Assembly (NCBI RefSeq): GCF_003286645.3
Contig: NZ_CP127382.2
Location: forward strand, 1,488,001-1,552,000
Length of the DNA stretch: 64,000 bases
Direction of reading: 5' to 3'
Source of the DNA: Aerococcus tenax
GTDB lineage: Bacteria; Bacillota; Bacilli; Lactobacillales; Aerococcaceae
Shown here: in pieces, positions 19,221 through 27,607 of the stretch
Layout: every line of letters begins with the position of its first letter
How positions within the stretch are numbered: position 1 is the stretch's first letter
Program-made: the position numbers and the translations under genes
Notes under the pieces: generated by a model
The model's input: the letters and a program-made list of their open reading frames with translations, nothing else
What the model was told of the DNA's origin: nothing
The model's database searches: none

Positions 19221-19258
19221 AAAAAAGCTGGAGCATCCACTTACCCCAGCTTTCTCTT
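19221..19258 (-). terminator. Intra-operon terminator before the PP2C gene
   Basis: On the minus strand AAGCTGG pairs with CCAGCTT around a 15-nt loop, followed by TTTTTT. It should end most transcripts after the third binding-protein gene, leaving the PP2C, 2H phosphoesterase and nucleoside hydrolase genes to read-through or a weak internal promoter. Confidence 0.75.
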
Positions 19259-19265
19259 AATCAGA

Positions 19266-20573
19266 CTAGTTTAATAATTCATTAATTTCATCTTCTGCTT
19301 TAGGCAGTTCTTCAGAAGCAGACACGCCAGTAAAGATCCGGTCACGGGCATCTCTGAATTTCTCAGAAGCTTGTAAGCCATTGGTCCCTGGGAAGGATGA
19401 GAACGGTACTAAGTCTTCCATTTGACCATATGAGGTTTGATACATTTGATCTTCTTCAATCAATTTCTTCAAGGTTTCATTTTCAGTCGCATCGGTCGTT
19501 GGTGGGAGGTACCCAGTCCCTTCGTCCCAAATAGCGATATTGTCTGGTTCAAAGAGGAATTTAATAAATTTCCAGGAAGCTTCTTGTTCGGCTTCGTCTT
19601 GAGCAGTTACCGCTAAGAAGGAACCCCCAGCAGGAATGGCGCGTTCCTTGTCCCCAAAGCTTGGTAGTGGGATAGCTTTAGCATTAAAGCTGGCATTACG
19701 GGTAATGTTACCACGTTGGGCAATGGTGGAGTTAGTCATAGCCACGTCACCAGTAATGAATGATTGTTGGCCGTCAGCAGTTTGTCCATTAAAGACATAA
19801 CCTTCTTCAATACCTTCTGCCCATAGCCCCATAGCTTCAACAGCTTCATCAGAACCGATGGCTGTCTTACCGTCATCAGTAACCACTTTACCCCCGTTGG
19901 ATTCAATTAATTGTTGGGAAGTCCAGTTGTCGTTGGATTGGTCGATGTTTAAACCATATTTCCCGGTTTTATCTTTAACGGTTTTAGCCGCTTCAAATAA
20001 GTCTTCATAGGTCTTGATTTCATCTGGGTTGACGCCAGCTTCTGCAAGGAGGTCTTCATTGACGAAGATAACCGCAGTAGAAGCGGAGTAAGGGAATCCG
20101 AGAACTTCCCCTTCTAAGTTCTTAGCGAGGTTAGTGAACTCATCATGGAACTTGGTGTCCATATAGTCTTTATCTTCTTCAGCTGCATAGTTATCAATTA
20201 ACTCAGCAGGCTTCATGGATTCAAAGTTCTCATCGAAGTATTCCCGGTAAGCCCAACCAATTTGAACCACAGCAGGGTATTTCTTGGCTGCTGCTTGGGT
20301 TTGGAGGTTCTTCATCAAACCAACGTATAAACCTTCATTATACACAGGGGTCACGTGAACTTCATCTTGGGATTCATTGAATTTATCCACGAGTTCTTTG
20401 ACCTGTTGGCCCCCTTGGGTATCAGCATTACCATGCCAATATTCAATTTCAATCGGGCCGTCGCCCCCACCATTGTTACTTGCGGATTCTGAACCCCCAT
20501 TGCCACAGGCTGCAAGGGAGAGTCCAGCCAAGAGTGCCATGGCTCCCTTGAAGATTCTATTTTTTAATGACAT
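19266..20573 (-). CDS. ABC transporter binding lipoprotein (family 1), copy 1
   Basis: 435 residues. The signal peptide ends in the lipobox LAAC (Cys 23), so it is a lipid-anchored extracellular binding protein. The mature part begins IEIEYWHGNADTQGGQQVKEL, typical of UgpB/MalE-like family 1 solute-binding proteins for sugars, glycerol phosphates or phosphodiesters. It lies after the ATPase gene, apart from the two other binding proteins (23542-26204), with which it shares the same overall pattern but is clearly diverged. It may broaden the substrate range of the same transporter. No substrate can be assigned from sequence alone. Confidence 0.88.
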   Translation of the reverse strand: MSLKNRIFKGAMALLAGLSLAACGNGGSESASNNGGGDGPIEIEYWHGNADTQGGQQVKELVDKFNESQDEVHVTPVYNEGLYVGLMKNLQTQAAAKKYPAVVQIGWAYREYFDENFESMKPAELIDNYAAEEDKDYMDTKFHDEFTNLAKNLEGEVLGFPYSASTAVIFVNEDLLAEAGVNPDEIKTYEDLFEAAKTVKDKTGKYGLNIDQSNDNWTSQQLIESNGGKVVTDDGKTAIGSDEAVEAMGLWAEGIEEGYVFNGQTADGQQSFITGDVAMTNSTIAQRGNITRNASFNAKAIPLPSFGDKERAIPAGGSFLAVTAQDEAEQEASWKFIKFLFEPDNIAIWDEGTGYLPPTTDATENETLKKLIEEDQMYQTSYGQMEDLVPFSSFPGTNGLQASEKFRDARDRIFTGVSASEELPKAEDEINELLN

Positions 20574-20604
20574 CCTTCTTTAACCCTCTTTCTATATTAT
20601 ATTA

Positions 20605-21780
20605 TTATTTTTTATTAGCTGTTGGGACTTTGTGATCTTCTGCTCCGATTGGTAGTGGTTTTTGACCAGCAGATAAGCGCTTGGCATTAAGAATATTTTC
20701 TGGGTAGCCAATGGAATTCGTGGTATCGACATCAAAGAAATGTAAGTCATATTTTTCAAATTCCATATAAATCGGGTCCCCTGGATCAGCCAGGCGGATT
20801 TGGGTTAAGACCACCATGGGTTCGCCAGCGATATCCACATAGTTAGCGTAGTTAGCCCCTTGGTTCTCAACATGGCTGACTACCCCAGTGAAGGTGGTCT
20901 CGGTAGGATTCACAGTCACCTTGATCGCTTCTGGACGAATCCCCACTTTGAGGTTGCGGTAGTTACCTGCTTCAATATATTCTACCCATTCAGGGGCTAG
21001 TGGTGCCGATTGCTCATGGATAAAGAGTCGGCCATCCTTATAGGAACTGTTATCAAAGATATTCATCGGTGGGTTCCCAATAAAGCGGGCGGTAAAGATA
21101 TTAGCCGGGGTATGGTAAATATTTTCCGGTGAATCGATTTGCTGTAATTCCCCAAAGTTCAGTAAGGCAATCCGGTCAGCAAAGGTCATGGCCTCGATTT
21201 GGTCGTGAGTTACGTAAATCATGGTTTGTTGATAACGTCTATGGATATCCACCAAGGATTCACGGGCAGAGACCCGTAACTTAGCATCCAAGTTAGATAG
21301 GGGTTCGTCTAAAAGAAAGACATCACTATCTTTAACTGTGGCGCGGGCTAGGGCTACCCGTTGCCGTTGCCCACCAGATAATTCGGCGGGTTTACGTTGT
21401 AAGTATTTTTCTAAGTCTAAGGCATCCACTACTTCATTAACCCGGTTATCGATTCGGTCTTTGGGGACCTTGTTAACCTTAAGGCCATAAGTGATGTTGT
21501 CGTAAACATTCATATGGGGATAAAGGGCATAGTTTTGGAAAACCATGGCTACATTACGGTCTCCAGGAGCCACTTCATTCACTTTTTGTTCGTCAAACAT
21601 CAAATTACCATCCGTAATTTCTTCAAAGCCGGCAATCATCCGTAAGATGGTGGACTTCCCACAACCAGATGGGCCGAGTAGAACTAAACGTTCACCCTCT
21701 TCAACTGAGAAGCTCATGTCTTCCATGATGACGGTATCGCCATAAGCTTTTTTGATGTTATCTAATAAGATTCTAGTCAT
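20605..21780 (-). CDS. ABC transporter ATPase, UgpC/MalK type
   Basis: 391 residues. Walker A GPSGCGKST at 36-44, signature LSGGQRQRVALARA, Walker B VFLLDEP and the switch His region (VTHDQ) are all present. A C-terminal regulatory (TOBE/OB) domain of about 150 residues follows, as in MalK/UgpC ATPases of sugar and glycerol-3-phosphate importers. It should energise the two permeases encoded just upstream in the transcript. In this family such an ATPase can also be shared by other CUT1 systems. Confidence 0.92.
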   Translation of the reverse strand: MTRILLDNIKKAYGDTVIMEDMSFSVEEGERLVLLGPSGCGKSTILRMIAGFEEITDGNLMFDEQKVNEVAPGDRNVAMVFQNYALYPHMNVYDNITYGLKVNKVPKDRIDNRVNEVVDALDLEKYLQRKPAELSGGQRQRVALARATVKDSDVFLLDEPLSNLDAKLRVSARESLVDIHRRYQQTMIYVTHDQIEAMTFADRIALLNFGELQQIDSPENIYHTPANIFTARFIGNPPMNIFDNSSYKDGRLFIHEQSAPLAPEWVEYIEAGNYRNLKVGIRPEAIKVTVNPTETTFTGVVSHVENQGANYANYVDIAGEPMVVLTQIRLADPGDPIYMEFEKYDLHFFDVDTTNSIGYPENILNAKRLSAGQKPLPIGAEDHKVPTANKK

Positions 21781-21812
21781 TACTTGTTTACACTCCTTAC
21801 TTTGTCGCTAAT

Positions 21813-22655
21813 CTATTTAATACCGGCTGAGGTGAAGGTACCGATAATGTATTTTTGGAATACCAGATAGAGTAATAGCGGGATACTCATGGTAATCACT
21901 GATATTGCCATGGCAACGGTAAAGTCAGTACCACCTTCTGCCGACATAAAGAGTTGTAAGGCCAGTGGTAGGGTAAAGTTTTCTTCGGTTTTTAAGAAGA
22001 GGGATGGCCATACAAATTCATTCCAGGAATTGATAAAGAACCAAATCCCCGTCGAGGTCAATTGCGGACGAATCAAGGGTAAGATGATATCCTTCATAAT
22101 CCGCCAGTCAGAGATATTATCTAACTTGGCCACTTCAATCAGTGAATACGGGATATTCCGCATGGCTTGGTTCATCAATAAGATCCCGGTCGCATCAGCA
22201 ACTAAGGGGAAGACTACCCCAAAAATATTGTCTCCCAGTCCCATCCGGTTAATCATGAGGTAGTTAGGAATCATGGTTACCGTAAAGGGAATAAAGATGG
22301 AAGAAATAAAGAGAAAATAGGATGATTTCTTCGCTCTAAAGTCAAAGTAGACAAAGGCATAGGCAGCTAAGAAGGAAATCACTAACTTAGCCACCGTTAC
22401 AGTCGTGGCGATGGTAAAGGTATTCATCACGATCCTAAGTAGTGGTAAGCGGTCCATCAACTTGATGTAGTTATCAAAGACCGGTTGCAAAGGGATAAAG
22501 GCTAGGACATTGTCATAAACATCCGGGAGTCGTCTCAGTGAGGTTCCCAATGCAAATAAGATTGGCATTAACCAAATGATCACGATCAGGATGAAGATAA
22601 TGGTCCAAATGACATTACTTGCGCTCCATTTGCCCCTAGTTTGCATAGTAGACAC
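21813..22655 (-). CDS. ABC transporter permease, UgpE/MalG type
   Basis: 280 residues with about six membrane segments. The cytoplasmic EAA loop is visible as EVAKLDNISDWRIMKDIILPLIRP, the ATPase docking site of MalG-like permeases. The start overlaps the end of the preceding permease gene by 20 bp, so the two subunits are co-translated to form the heterodimeric channel. Confidence 0.9.
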   Translation of the reverse strand: MSTMQTRGKWSASNVIWTIIFILIVIIWLMPILFALGTSLRRLPDVYDNVLAFIPLQPVFDNYIKLMDRLPLLRIVMNTFTIATTVTVAKLVISFLAAYAFVYFDFRAKKSSYFLFISSIFIPFTVTMIPNYLMINRMGLGDNIFGVVFPLVADATGILLMNQAMRNIPYSLIEVAKLDNISDWRIMKDIILPLIRPQLTSTGIWFFINSWNEFVWPSLFLKTEENFTLPLALQLFMSAEGGTDFTVAMAISVITMSIPLLLYLVFQKYIIGTFTSAGIK

Positions 22656-23511
22656 CCCTTTCGCTGAACTTGAAGTTCAAGAACAGTAAGATAGAAAAGA
22701 GTAGCAAGGTCACTATGGACATGGCTGCCGAATAGCCGGTTTGGAAAAGAACAAAGGCATTCTTATAGGACTCATAAATCAAGTTGGATGAGGCGTTGTC
22801 CGGTCCTCCGGAAGTAATCACTGAGATTGGGGTATAGACGTATTGGAGACCGGTAACAATGGTCATAATGAATACGTATAAACCGGTTGAGGAGGACATG
22901 GGGACAACAATGTCCTTGAAGACGCGCCAGGAAGGAATTTTATCCAAACGCGCGCTTTCAATGACTTCATTATCAATCCCTGAAATCGCCGCATAGAGAG
23001 TAATAAAGTTATAACCAAAAACCTTCCAAGCGGTAATATAACAAATGACCACAATCACCAGGCTTTGGGAGGTTGACCAATTAGGGAGGTTAATCCCAAC
23101 AAAGCCTAATAATTTAGCCACTGGTCCTGAGGTTGGATTCAGGATCCAGTTGTAAACGATTGATCCAACCACCATTGAAATAAATGAAGGTAGGAAAAAT
23201 GCGGATTTAAAGAAGTCTTTGAATTTTGGAATTAAGAAATGGAGTACAAAGGCAATCACATAAGGAACAGCAAAGTTAACAACCAACAAGATAAGAATAT
23301 AGACCACGGTATTCCATAGGATCTTATAAGTTAGAGGGTCAGTAAACAAAGTGATGTAATTGTCAAAGCCGACAAAGGTCTTCTTAGGACTGACCATATT
23401 CCATTCAAAGAAACTCAAATATAAAGTATAGAGTGTAGGCCAAGCTACAAATATACCAAATATGAGAATGGCTGGTAGTAGATACCATAGCGGTTTATAA
23501 CGCTCTTTCAT
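22636..23511 (-). CDS. ABC transporter permease, UgpA/MalF type
   Basis: 291 residues, about six membrane segments, N-terminal segment PLWYLLPAILIFGIFVAWPTLYT, and an EAA-loop equivalent ESARLDKIPSWRVFKDIVVP. It pairs with the UgpE-type permease that overlaps its end. The position after two binding proteins and before the ATPase is the usual order B-A-E-C of Ugp-like importers. Confidence 0.9.
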   Translation of the reverse strand: MKERYKPLWYLLPAILIFGIFVAWPTLYTLYLSFFEWNMVSPKKTFVGFDNYITLFTDPLTYKILWNTVVYILILLVVNFAVPYVIAFVLHFLIPKFKDFFKSAFFLPSFISMVVGSIVYNWILNPTSGPVAKLLGFVGINLPNWSTSQSLVIVVICYITAWKVFGYNFITLYAAISGIDNEVIESARLDKIPSWRVFKDIVVPMSSSTGLYVFIMTIVTGLQYVYTPISVITSGGPDNASSNLIYESYKNAFVLFQTGYSAAMSIVTLLLFSILLFLNFKFSERGVYYAN

Positions 23512-23541
23512 ATTTCCTCACCTTCTAAATATCAAGCATTG

Positions 23542-24834
23542 TTATTTAATCAATTGGTTAATTTCATCCTGGGTCTTTTGTACTTCAGTATCCACGTCAG
23601 CCCCACCTAAGACACGGTCTTTGAGGTCAATGAGCATTTGTTCTGCTTGCATACCGGAGTTACCAGGGAATGGTGCCCATGGAACCAGATTTTCTAAGTT
23701 AGCATAAGCTGCTGGGAAGATTTTATCGTCTTTAATTAAAGTTTGTAATTCTTCGTTATCAGAAGCATCTTTCGTTGGTGGCACATAGCCAGTTCCCTTA
23801 GTCCAGGCAGCAATGTTGTCTGGTTCATATAAGAACTTCATAAATTTCCAAGCAGCTAATTGTTGGTCATCATCTTGGGCAGTCACCACAAGCATAGAAC
23901 CCCCAGCTGGTTTGTTAATTTCTTCGCCTTCAAAGGCTGGTGAAGGAATGGCTACTGCTTCAAAGTTGGCATTATTCATGACATTGGTCCGTTGGGCGAT
24001 GGTTTGGTGCCACATGCCAATGTTTCCTGAGATGAAGGCTTGTTGACCATCTTCTCCTGAAGCGTGAATAGCACTGCCTTCTTCAACCATGTCTTGATAG
24101 AATTGGTAGGTTTCTTTTCCTTTATCGTCAGCAAATGCGGCTTTGCCGTCTTTTAGCATTTGAGAGCCGTTAGATTCCACCATGGATTGGATATTCCAGT
24201 TATCTTCCGCTTCTTGGATATACAGGCCGGTGTGGTCAGTCTTTTCACTGATGGTTTGAGCCGCTTCTCGGATGTCTTCCCAGGTCTTGAGGTCATCTTT
24301 ATTGACCCCAGCTTCATTTAAGATATCCATATTCAAGTAAATTACCGGTACCGATAAGGAATAAGGTAAACCAACTTGGGAATCGTCATTGGCTGTCGCT
24401 AGGCTATAGATATTTTCTTCGAACTTATCGGTGATAAAACTACTGTCTTCAGTGGATAAGTTGTCAATAATTTCTTGGGGTTGGCTATATTCAAAGTTAT
24501 TGGCAAAGTATTCGCGGTAGGACCAGCCAATTTGTACTAAGGCCGGTACTTGACCAGCTGCAGCATTGGTTTGGAGGTTTTGCATTAGACCTTGGTACAT
24601 CCCCGATTGGAAAACACCGGTCACATGGACTTCATCTTGGGACTCGTTAAACTCATTAATCAGTTCAGTAACCGTTTGTCCCCCTTGGGTGTCGGCGTTA
24701 GGGTACCAATATTCAATTTCTACGGGGCCGTCAGAAGCATCACTATCGCCCTCTCCTGAGCTATTACCACATGCGGCGAGTGATAAACCTGTTAATAAGG
24801 TTAAACCACTTAATAACCATTTTCTAAGCTTCAT
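23542..24834 (-). CDS. ABC transporter binding lipoprotein, copy 2
   Basis: 430 residues, lipobox LAAC (Cys 22), family 1 binding-protein pattern (VEIEYWYPNADTQGGQTVTEL). It is nearly the same as the next upstream gene (24912-26204) over the whole length and even shares the sequence around the stop codon (ATCAAGCAT...TTATTTAATC), which marks a tandem duplication. The differences that matter may lie in pocket residues. Confidence 0.9.
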   Translation of the reverse strand: MKLRKWLLSGLTLLTGLSLAACGNSSGEGDSDASDGPVEIEYWYPNADTQGGQTVTELINEFNESQDEVHVTGVFQSGMYQGLMQNLQTNAAAGQVPALVQIGWSYREYFANNFEYSQPQEIIDNLSTEDSSFITDKFEENIYSLATANDDSQVGLPYSLSVPVIYLNMDILNEAGVNKDDLKTWEDIREAAQTISEKTDHTGLYIQEAEDNWNIQSMVESNGSQMLKDGKAAFADDKGKETYQFYQDMVEEGSAIHASGEDGQQAFISGNIGMWHQTIAQRTNVMNNANFEAVAIPSPAFEGEEINKPAGGSMLVVTAQDDDQQLAAWKFMKFLYEPDNIAAWTKGTGYVPPTKDASDNEELQTLIKDDKIFPAAYANLENLVPWAPFPGNSGMQAEQMLIDLKDRVLGGADVDTEVQKTQDEINQLIK

Positions 24835-24911
24835 TTCTCTACTCCTTTTCTTAAATTAAACTGAGAATCTTAAATGAATTGACATACTTAACTTCCAAAT
24901 ATCAAGCATTT

Positions 24912-26204
24912 TTATTTAATCAATTGGTTAATTTCATCCTGGGTCTTAGTGACTTCAGTCTCTACGTCAGCGCCACTTAAGATACGGTCTTTGAGGTCAA
25001 TAAGCATTTTTTCTGCTTGCATCCCGGAGTCTCCAGGGAATGGGGCCCAGGGGACCATGTTTTCTAAGTTCGCATAAGCAGCTGGGAAGATTTTATCGTC
25101 CTTAATTAAGGCTTGTAAATCTTCATTTTCAGAGGCATCTTTCGTTGGTGGCACATAACCTGTTCCAGCAGTCCATGCAGCAATGTTATCGGGTTCATAT
25201 AAGAACTTCATATATTTCCAAGCAGCTAATTGTTGTTCTTCATCTTGGCCAGTAACTACTAGCATGGATCCGCCGGCTGGTTTGTTATTCTCTTCACCTT
25301 CAAAGGCAGGCGAAGGAATCGCTACCGCTTCAAAATTAGCATTCTTCATGACATTGGTCCGGTGAGCAACTGATTGGTGCCACATACCGATGTTTCCTGA
25401 GATAAAGGCTTGTTGCCCCTCCTCACCAGTAGCATGGAGGGCGCTCCCTTCTTCAACCATATCTTGGTAAAACTGGTAAGTTTCCTTACCCTTGTCATCA
25501 GCAAAAGCAGCTTTGCCATCTTTTAGCACCTGTGATCCATTCGACTCTACCATAGCCTGAATATTCCAATTATCTTGAGCTTCTTGGATATAGAGACCAA
25601 TATGATCAGTATTTTCACTAATAGTTTGGGCTGCTTGGCGGATATCTTCCCATGTCTTCAGGTCGTCTTTATTAACCCCGGCTTCGTTCAAGATATCCAT
25701 ATTTAAATAAATAACAGCTACCGATAAGGAATAAGGTAGGCCGACTTGGGAACCATCATTAGCAGTAGCTAAGTTATAGATGTTTTCTTCAAACTTATCA
25801 GAGATAAAGCTACTATCCTCTTTTGATAAGTTGTCAATAATGTCTTGAGGTTGACTATATTCAAAGTTATTAGCAAAGTATTCACGGTAAGACCAACCGA
25901 CTTGAACCAGAGCTGGCGTCTTTCCCGCTGCAGCATTGGTTTGTAGGTTTTGCATCAAGCCTTGGAAGGTCCCTGATTGAAAGACACCCGTCACATGGAC
26001 TTCGTCTTGAGACTCGTTAAACTCATTAATTAATTCAGTGACGGTTGGGCCTCCTTTGGTATCACCATTAGGATGCCAATATTCAATTTCAATTGGCTCG
26101 TCTGAAGCAGCACTTTCATTGCCACCTGAGCTATTGCTGCAAGCGGCCAGCGATAAACCTGTAAGTAAGGTTAAACCACCCAACAACCATTTCTTTAGTT
26201 TCAT
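24912..26204 (-). CDS. ABC transporter binding lipoprotein, copy 3
   Basis: 430 residues with signal peptide MKLKKWLLGGLTLLTGLSLAAC. It is a tandem paralogue of copy 2: long identical blocks (NFEAVAIPSPAFEGEE, KDDKIFPAAYANLEN) with scattered substitutions. The gene is second in the run, after the metallophosphoesterase. Having two close copies plus a distant third suggests dosage or a shift in substrate specificity. Confidence 0.9.
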   Translation of the reverse strand: MKLKKWLLGGLTLLTGLSLAACSNSSGGNESAASDEPIEIEYWHPNGDTKGGPTVTELINEFNESQDEVHVTGVFQSGTFQGLMQNLQTNAAAGKTPALVQVGWSYREYFANNFEYSQPQDIIDNLSKEDSSFISDKFEENIYNLATANDGSQVGLPYSLSVAVIYLNMDILNEAGVNKDDLKTWEDIRQAAQTISENTDHIGLYIQEAQDNWNIQAMVESNGSQVLKDGKAAFADDKGKETYQFYQDMVEEGSALHATGEEGQQAFISGNIGMWHQSVAHRTNVMKNANFEAVAIPSPAFEGEENNKPAGGSMLVVTGQDEEQQLAAWKYMKFLYEPDNIAAWTAGTGYVPPTKDASENEDLQALIKDDKIFPAAYANLENMVPWAPFPGDSGMQAEKMLIDLKDRILSGADVETEVTKTQDEINQLIK

Positions 26205-26242
26205 TTGCCTACTCCTTTAAGCGATAACTAGCGACCAATAAC

Positions 26243-27025
26243 TTATAATCTTTGTTGCTTGTAGCGTTCCGTTATGGGATTGGTTGTCTTAGTAAAGACA
26301 TCAATCGTCTCATCATTCACTTCAACCACGGAATAACCCAATTGATCAGTAAAGAAAGCCACATCTCCAACTTGTTCTAAACCAAAAGCCAATGAAGCCG
26401 CCGTGTGTTGCGGGATATTTCTAACCATGGCATGGCGATTTTCATGAAGATGTCCGGTAAAAATTCCCCGTACATCGGACTCTTCTAATAGGTCCAGATA
26501 GCTGTCACTAATCTCCGTTTCGATCACTCCTGGTTCCCAACCGATGAGAAGAGGATGGTGGTGGAAAAGTAAGGTTCCCTTTTCACTAGGCTTGGCTAAT
26601 TGATCAGCTAACCAAGCTTCTAATTCTTTTGAAATGATACCGTGGTGACGACTTTGTTCGGCAGTATCTAAGATAATTAAGCGATAGCCTTGAAAATCAA
26701 CCACATAGTTCAATCCTTCATCAGCTTCCTTGCCGTACAAGGCTTGGTAAAAAGCTGCCTTATTGTCGTGGTTGCCCAATACATAATAAAGTGGCATATC
26801 TTTAGGCATGTAAGACCGCAATATCCGGTCAAGAGCCTGGTAATCTTCTACGCCACCATCATGAATCAAATCCCCTGTATTCACCACAAAATCCACACTA
26901 TTAAAATCGAAAGTCTCTAAAGCGTGAAAAAGTTTTTCATGGGGTTCATAGTCGATCCCAAACACTTCAAACTCGCCTTGGTAATTATCCAAGTAATGGG
27001 TATCCGAAAGATGCAAAAACTTCAT
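26243..27025 (-). CDS. Metallophosphoesterase, Icc/CpdA/GpdQ type
   Basis: A 260-residue calcineurin-like phosphoesterase. The dinuclear metal motifs are clear: LHLSDTHY (D-x-H) near the N terminus, VVNTGDLIHDGG (GD), YVLGNHDN (GNH[DE]), LLFHHHP and TGHLHENRH (GHxH). This is the class that includes cyclic-nucleotide phosphodiesterase CpdA and glycerophosphodiesterase GpdQ. No signal peptide, so it acts inside the cell. The in-frame start at 27043 is less likely; GGAAAGGAG stands 7 bp before ATG 27025. As the first gene of the transport run it probably hydrolyses the imported phosphodiester or phosphoester. Cyclic-nucleotide turnover is the alternative. Confidence 0.88.
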   Translation of the reverse strand: MKFLHLSDTHYLDNYQGEFEVFGIDYEPHEKLFHALETFDFNSVDFVVNTGDLIHDGGVEDYQALDRILRSYMPKDMPLYYVLGNHDNKAAFYQALYGKEADEGLNYVVDFQGYRLIILDTAEQSRHHGIISKELEAWLADQLAKPSEKGTLLFHHHPLLIGWEPGVIETEISDSYLDLLEESDVRGIFTGHLHENRHAMVRNIPQHTAASLAFGLEQVGDVAFFTDQLGYSVVEVNDETIDVFTKTTNPITERYKQQRL

Positions 27026-27194
27026 GTGATTTCTCCTTTCCATTAAAGTACATTGTCCATTTTAGCCAAGCAATGTAAATTCTAGGGCCGCTTTTGAGTA
27101 AAGTTTGTAAATAATAGGTATTTTTTCGGTAAATAAAAATAGGCCTTTTTACAAATGTTAACTAATGAGTAAATTTATAAGGAATGATTAAGAA

Positions 27195-27223
27195 ATCTCT
27201 AGGAAATGTTAATTAAATGTAAA
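27195..27223 (-). promoter_or_regulatory. Pho-box-like repeat and promoter of the transport run
   Basis: Read on the minus strand, TTTACA (27223-27218), five bases, then TTAACA (27212-27207), with the two hexamers 11 bp apart, followed by a weak -10 (TAGAGA, 27201-27196). This is the layout of PhoP boxes in Bacillus-type phosphate regulons. It faces the metallophosphoesterase gene. Control by phosphate is an inference. Confidence 0.5.
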
Positions 27224-27239
27224 AAGACCCGGAATTCGC

Positions 27240-27287
27240 TTTACATTAAATTTACAATACGCTAGAATAGTTTACGTAAAATTTACA
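27240..27287 (+). promoter_or_regulatory. Divergent promoter with 11-bp-phased TTTACA repeats
   Basis: TTTACA (27240-27245), five bases, TTTACA (27251-27256), then TAGAAT (27263-27268). The first hexamer also works as a -35 with a 17-bp spacer. A second pair, TTTACG and TTTACA (27271-27276, 27282-27287), has the same 11-bp phase. It precedes a 37-codon small gene. Confidence 0.55.
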
Positions 27288-27350
27288 TAAGGCCAATAAT
27301 TGGCCATGCTAAAAGGTAAAAATCAAAAACGAGAAAGGATGAAAACCATT

Positions 27351-27464
27351 ATGTTAAGATTTTTTGAACAACGCCGTCCTTACAAGAGCTTAGAACAAGT
27401 GCAACGTGAAGAAAGCAAACGTCAAGCTAAAGAAAAAGCCCAAGTATTAGCTCACGCTAAATAA
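27351..27464 (+). CDS. Small basic protein, 37 codons
   Basis: ATG TTA AGA TTT ... encodes MLRFFEQRRPYKSLEQVQRE and a charged, probably helical tail ending AKEKAQVLAHAK. It has its own promoter-like region, GAGAAAGG about 11 bp upstream, and a strong terminator 13 bp after the stop, so it is an independent transcription unit. An in-frame ATG at 27339 sits too close to that ribosome binding site. I do not recognise the family. The alternative is a small regulatory RNA that happens to hold a reading frame. Confidence 0.6.
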   Translation: MLRFFEQRRPYKSLEQVQREESKRQAKEKAQVLAHAK

Positions 27465-27476
27465 GCTATATAATGT

Positions 27477-27518
27477 AAGAAAAGAGGTTAGGACCATTCA
27501 CCTAACCTCTTTTCTTTA
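27477..27518 (+). terminator. Terminator of the small gene
   Basis: AAAAGAGGTTAGG pairs with CCTAACCTCTTTT around an 8-nt loop and is followed by CTTT; a strong GC-bearing stem. Confidence 0.85.
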
Positions 27519-27607
27519 CCAATTTTATTTAATGAACTTTTGCTATTCCGTCCTGTATTCACTTAGCGACTTGAAACCAATTTACCTGTTCTTGCCTTTA
27601 CTTATCT

